DNA of 64,000 bases from positions 1-64,000 of the forward strand of contig NZ_JBEFNF010000004.1 in assembly GCF_040196175.1 (NCBI RefSeq). The letters run 5' to 3'. The stretch is from Halospina sp040196175 (GTDB taxonomy: Bacteria; Pseudomonadota; Gammaproteobacteria; Pseudomonadales; Oleiphilaceae). The notes beneath the pieces were generated by a model, which was given only the letters and a program-made list of their open reading frames with translations, was not told where the DNA came from and made no database searches. Position numbers and translations under genes: made by a program. Of this stretch, positions 60,119-64,000 are shown in pieces. Within the stretch, counting starts at the first letter, position 1. Every line of letters begins with the position of its first letter.

Positions 60119-61426
60119 TTACTTGTCTGGTTTCTCATTTTCTGGGGCGGATTTGGGAGGCAGGGGACTGACCGGGTGAACGCGGACGGTGCGGATGACG
60201 TTGTCCTTGATCTGGAGGGTTTCCATTCGCAGTCCATGCAGTTTCAGGCAGAGATTGCTCTCGGGGATGGCTTCCAGATAGTCCGTGATCAGGCCATTGA
60301 GCGTTTTGGGCCCGTCGGTGGGTAGCTCGAGGTTAAGAGCGCGGTTCAGGGTCCGGATGGGGGTAGTGCCATCCACAATGGTCGTGCCGTCGCTCTGTGG
60401 GAGAATATCCTGGCTGCTGCTGGAGGCGAAGTCAGTGGTGAATTCGCCGACGATCTCCTCAAGAATGTCTTCGAGTGTCGCTATGCCCAGCACATCGCCG
60501 TATTCATCCACCACAATGCCGATACGCCGGCGTTCCTTCTGGAAGTTGAACAGCTGCGTGTGTAGTGGTGTGCTTTCCGGGACGAAATAGGGCTCGCGGC
60601 AGAGCTGCATCAGAACTGCCTTGTTGATGTCGTCGGTGTTGAGCAAGCGGCTGATGTTGCGCAGGTGCAGGATGCCCACGGTGTTGTTGATGTCGCCCCG
60701 GTAAACCGGCAGGCGAGTGTGCTGGCTGCCGCGAACCAGACGCAGGATTTCGTCAACCGGCTCTTCGAGGTCAATTCCCACGACCTCGTTGCGGGGCACC
60801 ATAATGTCATTCACCGTGACCTTTTCGAGGTCCAGAATGCTCAGCAGCATTTCCTGGTGGCGGCCCGGCAGCATGGATCCGGATTCGTTCACCAGGGTGC
60901 GCAGCTCTTCCCGACTGAGGTGATCGTCACTCTGGCTGCCTTCGAGCCGGATCCCCATCAGGCGCAGCAGGTTGTTGGTAATCAGGTTAAGGACCCAGAC
61001 CATCGGGTAAAGCAGCTTCAGCAGGGGGCCGAGGGCGTGTGAGGCTGGGAAGGCGATCTTTTCCGGGTAGAGCGCCGCCAGTGTCTTGGGTGTGACCTCT
61101 GAGAAGATGAGGATGACGATGGTCAGGCCAATGGTAGCAATGGCCACACCGGCGTCACCCCATATGCGAACCGCGATCAGAGTGGCGATCGCCGATGCGA
61201 AGATGTTAACGAAATTGTTGCCGATCAGGATCACACCGATCAGCTGATCGGTGCGTGCCAGCAGATTGTCCGCGCGCTGGGCACCACGGTGGCCGGTTTT
61301 GCTCAGATGCCGCAGGCGGTAGCGGTTCAACGCCATCATGCCGGTTTCGGAGCTCGAAAAAAACGCCGAAAGAATAATGAGCAGAACCAGAAGGGCGCCC
61401 AGGGTTGTTAAAGAGGCTTCGTTCAA
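60119..61426 (-). CDS. CorB/HlyC-CorC family (CNNM) membrane protein
   Basis: The 435-residue protein has an N-terminal DUF21 domain with three to four membrane helices (FFSSSETGMMALNRYRL; LIGNNFVNIFASAIATL), two CBS domains (about 200-325) and a C-terminal CorC_HlyC domain (about 340-425). CNNM proteins take part in magnesium efflux or its control. It follows ypjD by 30 bases. Confidence 0.88.
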   Translation of the reverse strand: MNEASLTTLGALLVLLIILSAFFSSSETGMMALNRYRLRHLSKTGHRGAQRADNLLARTDQLIGVILIGNNFVNIFASAIATLIAVRIWGDAGVAIATIGLTIVILIFSEVTPKTLAALYPEKIAFPASHALGPLLKLLYPMVWVLNLITNNLLRLMGIRLEGSQSDDHLSREELRTLVNESGSMLPGRHQEMLLSILDLEKVTVNDIMVPRNEVVGIDLEEPVDEILRLVRGSQHTRLPVYRGDINNTVGILHLRNISRLLNTDDINKAVLMQLCREPYFVPESTPLHTQLFNFQKERRRIGIVVDEYGDVLGIATLEDILEEIVGEFTTDFASSSSQDILPQSDGTTIVDGTTPIRTLNRALNLELPTDGPKTLNGLITDYLEAIPESNLCLKLHGLRMETLQIKDNVIRTVRVHPVSPLPPKSAPENEKPDK

Positions 61427-61456
61427 GGTTGGTGGCCCGTTATTGTGCGGTGGTCG

Positions 61457-62251
61457 TCAGAGAAGGACGTCGATGACCAAGCGGGTGCCGAAGTAGCCCA
61501 GCGCCAGCAGTATGCAGCCAGCCAGTGTCCACCTGCTGGCCACCGCGCCGCGCCAGCCCCGAATCTGATGTCCCAGGATCAGCGCGGCGAACACCAGCCA
61601 CGCCAGCAGGGTGAAAACGGTCTTGTGCGCCAGCTGCTGGCCAAGAAGATCCTGAATGAAGATGGCTCCGGTGATGATGGCCAGCGTCAGAATGGCAACC
61701 CCTGCGTGGATGAGCCCGAAAAGCAGGGCTTCCATGGTTTCCAGAGGCGGCAGGGCGCGCACCAGTAGTCCGCTGTGGTGGGCCTTCAGATGATGGTGCT
61801 GCAGGTACACCAGAATCGCCTGAATGGCGGCCAGCGCCAGCAGGCTGAAGGCAGTAATCGCCAGGCTGACGTGCAGTAGCACTCCAAGATTGGAGTCATT
61901 GACCACCCTGGGACCAGTGTAGAAGGCCAGCTTCGCCAGGATGCTTATCAGGGCGATCGGGTAGGCGATGAGAAGCAGCGGCTGCATTGGGTAGCGCAGG
62001 GAAAGAATCAGCACCAGGGTAGCCAGAAGCGCGGCAATCGCTGTACCGGCTACGAGCACGGAGAGATTCACACCGCCCTCCAATACCATGAAGCGCAATG
62101 CAAAGGTGAGATGGGCGGCAATGGCGAGGACGCCGGTGAGCTGGCCTAGCCAGCCGGCGCGCTGGTTGCCCGAGCGGACCCGCAGTGCCTGTAGCAGTGT
62201 TCCCGCACCGTATAGGATGACAGCGGTGAAGGCGATGATGGTCGTGCCCAT
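61457..62251 (-). CDS. YpjD-like inner-membrane protein (CcsA/cytochrome c assembly fold)
   Basis: The 264-residue protein has eight hydrophobic segments and the CcmC/CcsA-type middle (LGVLLHVSLAITAFSLLALAAIQA). In E. coli the relative YpjD lies beside ffh, as here, with CorB next. It has no known catalytic role. Divergent from ffh. Confidence 0.85.
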   Translation of the reverse strand: MGTTIIAFTAVILYGAGTLLQALRVRSGNQRAGWLGQLTGVLAIAAHLTFALRFMVLEGGVNLSVLVAGTAIAALLATLVLILSLRYPMQPLLLIAYPIALISILAKLAFYTGPRVVNDSNLGVLLHVSLAITAFSLLALAAIQAILVYLQHHHLKAHHSGLLVRALPPLETMEALLFGLIHAGVAILTLAIITGAIFIQDLLGQQLAHKTVFTLLAWLVFAALILGHQIRGWRGAVASRWTLAGCILLALGYFGTRLVIDVLL

Positions 62252-62300
62252 TTGCGTTGGTATGACCGGCTCCGGTTCGTCTCCAGACGCTCAGTCTGGT

Positions 62301-62306
62301 TATAAT
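62301..62306 (+). promoter_or_regulatory. -10 element for ffh
   Basis: A perfect TATAAT lies 34 bases before the ffh ATG in the 89-base divergent gap. I could not find a convincing -35. Confidence 0.5.
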
Positions 62307-62340
62307 GGCGTTAAACATCAACCGACAATTGCGGGCATCC

Positions 62341-63756
62341 ATGTTTGATAATCTTACCGACCGGCTCTCAGGGAGTCTGCGCAAGATCTCCGGCCAGGCG
62401 AAGCTGACCGAGAACAATATCAGTGAAACCTTGCGCGAAGTGCGCATGGCGCTGCTTGAGGCGGACGTAGCGCTGCCGGTGGTCAAGGCTTTCGTCGAGA
62501 ACGTGCGACAGAAAGCTGTGGGCCAGGAAGTGATGCGCAGCCTTACGCCAGGGCAGGCGTTCGTCAAGCTCGTCCAGAGTGAGCTGGAGGCGGTAATGGG
62601 GGCTGCCGAGCCCCTTAAGCTTGAAGGCAAACCGCCTGCTGTGGTCATGATGGCTGGTCTTCAGGGTGCTGGTAAGACCACCAGTGTGGCCAAGCTGGCG
62701 CGTTATCTGAAGGAGCGCGAGAAAAAATCGGTGCTGGTGGTCAGTGCCGACGTCTATCGCCCGGCGGCGATCAATCAGCTTGAGACTCTTGCTGGTGAGG
62801 TCGATGCTACCTTCTATCCCAGCAGTACGGATCAGGACCCGGTCACCATCGCCAATAACGCCGTCGATGAGGCGCGTCGGCGTTTTATCGATGTGGTGAT
62901 CGTTGACACGGCGGGCCGGTTGCATGTCGACAACGACATGATGGATGAGATTGGTCGGTTGAATAAGGCTGTGCAGCCCAACGAGACGCTGTTCGTGGTC
63001 GATGCCATGAGCGGTCAGGACGCGGCCAATACTGCCAAGGCATTCAGTGAGGCGCTGCCGCTCAGTGGCGTGATCCTGACCAAGGCCGATGGTGATGCTC
63101 GCGGCGGTGCCGCCCTCTCCGTCCGCCACATTACCGGCCGTCCCATCAAGTTCATGGGCGTGGGCGAGAAAAGCGATGCGTTGGAAGTGTTCCATCCCGA
63201 CCGCATCGCCTCGCGGATTCTGGGTATGGGCGATGTGCTCTCGCTCATCGAGGATGCCGAGCAGAAGGTTGACCAGAAAAAGGCCCAGAAGCTCACCAAA
63301 AAGATCAAGAAAGGCAAGAAATTTGATCTTGAGGATTTCCGGGATCAGCTTCAGCAGATGAAGAAAATGGGCGGCATGGGCGCCATGATGGAGAAGATGC
63401 CTGGTATGGGCCAGTACCAGGAAATGGCCGAAAAGCAGGTCAATGACAAGTCCATCGGGCGGATGGAGGCCATCATCTCCTCCATGACCCCGCATGAGCG
63501 CCGCTACCCGGATGTCATCAGCAGCTCCCGCAAGCGCCGCATCGCTTCTGGTTCGGGTGTGCAGATGCAGGAAATCAATCGCCTGCTCAAACAGCACAAG
63601 CAGATGCAGAAGATGATGAAAAAAATGGGCAAAAAGGGTGGCATGGAGAACATGATGCGAGGCATGCAGGGTATGATGGGCCAGGGCGGCGCTGGTGGGC
63701 AGGGCGGCCCCGGCAGTACGGGCGGTGGCGGTATGCCTCCGATGGGGCGGCGCTGA
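62341..63756 (+). CDS. ffh: Signal recognition particle protein Ffh
   Basis: The 471-residue GTPase has the N domain, G domain with GLQGAGKTTSVAKLA, DTAGRLHVDN and TKADGDARGGAALS, and a methionine-rich M domain for signal sequences and 4.5S RNA. The Met/Gly-rich tail after 435 is typical. ATG 62341 starts the conserved MFDNLTDRLSGSLRKI; the longer frame crosses the -10 box. Confidence 0.96.
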   Translation: MFDNLTDRLSGSLRKISGQAKLTENNISETLREVRMALLEADVALPVVKAFVENVRQKAVGQEVMRSLTPGQAFVKLVQSELEAVMGAAEPLKLEGKPPAVVMMAGLQGAGKTTSVAKLARYLKEREKKSVLVVSADVYRPAAINQLETLAGEVDATFYPSSTDQDPVTIANNAVDEARRRFIDVVIVDTAGRLHVDNDMMDEIGRLNKAVQPNETLFVVDAMSGQDAANTAKAFSEALPLSGVILTKADGDARGGAALSVRHITGRPIKFMGVGEKSDALEVFHPDRIASRILGMGDVLSLIEDAEQKVDQKKAQKLTKKIKKGKKFDLEDFRDQLQQMKKMGGMGAMMEKMPGMGQYQEMAEKQVNDKSIGRMEAIISSMTPHERRYPDVISSSRKRRIASGSGVQMQEINRLLKQHKQMQKMMKKMGKKGGMENMMRGMQGMMGQGGAGGQGGPGSTGGGGMPPMGRR

Positions 63757-63772
63757 TGCCCATTATCAATGC

Positions 63773-63801
63773 TTTTCAGGGGCGGCGTTTTACAGTAGAA
63801 T
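63773..63801 (+). promoter_or_regulatory. Probable rpsP operon promoter
   Basis: TTTTCA (63773-63778), 17-base spacer and TAGAAT (63796-63801) leave a leader of about 95 bases before rpsP. Confidence 0.5.
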
Positions 63802-63903
63802 GTCAGCCCTTTCACACGGGTGTGATATAACCCGTGGCAGCCGGTTCGCATGCACAGGCTTGTCTGAACTGATTTATTTGAACGCAACAGGACAGTCGCT
63901 GAA

Positions 63904-64000
63904 ATGGTAACAATCCGTTTGACACGAGGCGGCGCCAAGAAGCGCCCGTTTTACCATGTCCAGGTCACGGACAGCCGCAAGCCCAGAGATGGCCGCTACA
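63904..64000 (+). CDS. rpsP: 30S ribosomal protein bS16 (partial, cut by window end)
   Basis: The first 32 residues (MVTIRLTRGGAKKRPFYHVQ and on) are the conserved start of bS16, a 30S assembly protein. AGGA precedes ATG 63904. It follows ffh, the usual ffh-rpsP-rimM-trmD-rplS order, of which only this start is inside the window. Confidence 0.96.
   Translation, partial: MVTIRLTRGGAKKRPFYHVQVTDSRKPRDGRY

Noticed and set aside
1..64000. CRISPR array, restriction or other defence system, prophage.
   Set aside because: No regularly spaced repeats, cas, integrase, restriction or known anti-phage genes were seen; only one transposase tail and one AT-rich islet hint at transfer.

Overview
The window is a 64 kb piece of a chromosome with about 60% GC by eye. 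It carries 58 protein genes (two cut by the window edges) and two tRNAs. There is no rRNA, no CRISPR array and no intact mobile element. Gene content and order indicate a gammaproteobacterium. The blocks TPR lipoprotein-lolB-ispE-tRNAGln-prs-rplY-pth-ychF, divergent hemA-prfA-prmC-moeB, minC-minD-minE, and ypjD / ffh-rpsP are classic gammaproteobacterial neighbourhoods. The AlkK-like acyl-CoA ligase, AGCS sodium:alanine symporter, DUF1631 protein and acidic proteins fit a marine or moderately halophilic member close to the Marinobacter/Pseudomonas side. That placement is inference; no rRNA is present to settle it.

Layout. 1-3503: tail of a probable IS3-type transposase facing fused isobutyryl-CoA mutase (icmF). 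3504-11235: a signalling block with an HDOD response regulator facing a four-gene operon (CheY-like regulator, Hpt-REC-REC-GGDEF cyclase, GAF-PAS kinase, membrane PAS kinase). 11427-13195: two envelope lipoproteins, one an MliC-META fusion. 13192-20042 (minus strand): AlkK-like ligase, exported dienelactone-hydrolase-like protein, a Mla/MCE-type lipid ABC system (STAS-permease, ATPase, MCE protein, lipoprotein), and uppP. 20107-22797: tRNAMet and an alanine-use pair (AGCS symporter, alanine dehydrogenase). 22983-29879: ychF, pth, rplY, prs, tRNAGln, ispE, lolB and a TPR lipoprotein. 30024-34066: hemA, prfA, prmC, moeB. 34080-38124: photolyase, divergent from rimB-rimK and an M14-type deacylase. 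38125-38997: an AT-rich islet with one orphan lipoprotein. 38998-43619: PIN-PhoH ATPase, CBS protein, START protein, minE-minD-minC. 43718-49930: dinB, a PAP2 phosphatase whose 3' end overlaps dinB, a GT4 glycosyltransferase, a Tas-like reductase and a large acetyl-CoA hydrolase/transferase. 49956-54367: SlyD-like PPIase, an RstA/RstB-like two-component pair and glpK. 54377-57078: argF, argD and divergent grxD. 57081-62251: TonB-like protein, DUF1631 protein, CorB/HlyC-type protein and YpjD. 62341-64000: ffh and the start of rpsP.

Most of the window is core metabolism, translation and envelope upkeep, tightly packed; no gene-free stretch exceeds 300 bases. The parts most worth a second look are: the rimB-rimK-M14 module (possible glutamate-tail writer and erasers); the multi-sensor phosphorelay ending in a diguanylate cyclase; the terminator and boxA arrangement ahead of argD; the MliC-META lipoprotein; the dinB/PAP2 overprint; and the AT-rich lipoprotein islet. 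I did not find a clear defence system or other wholly new machinery.
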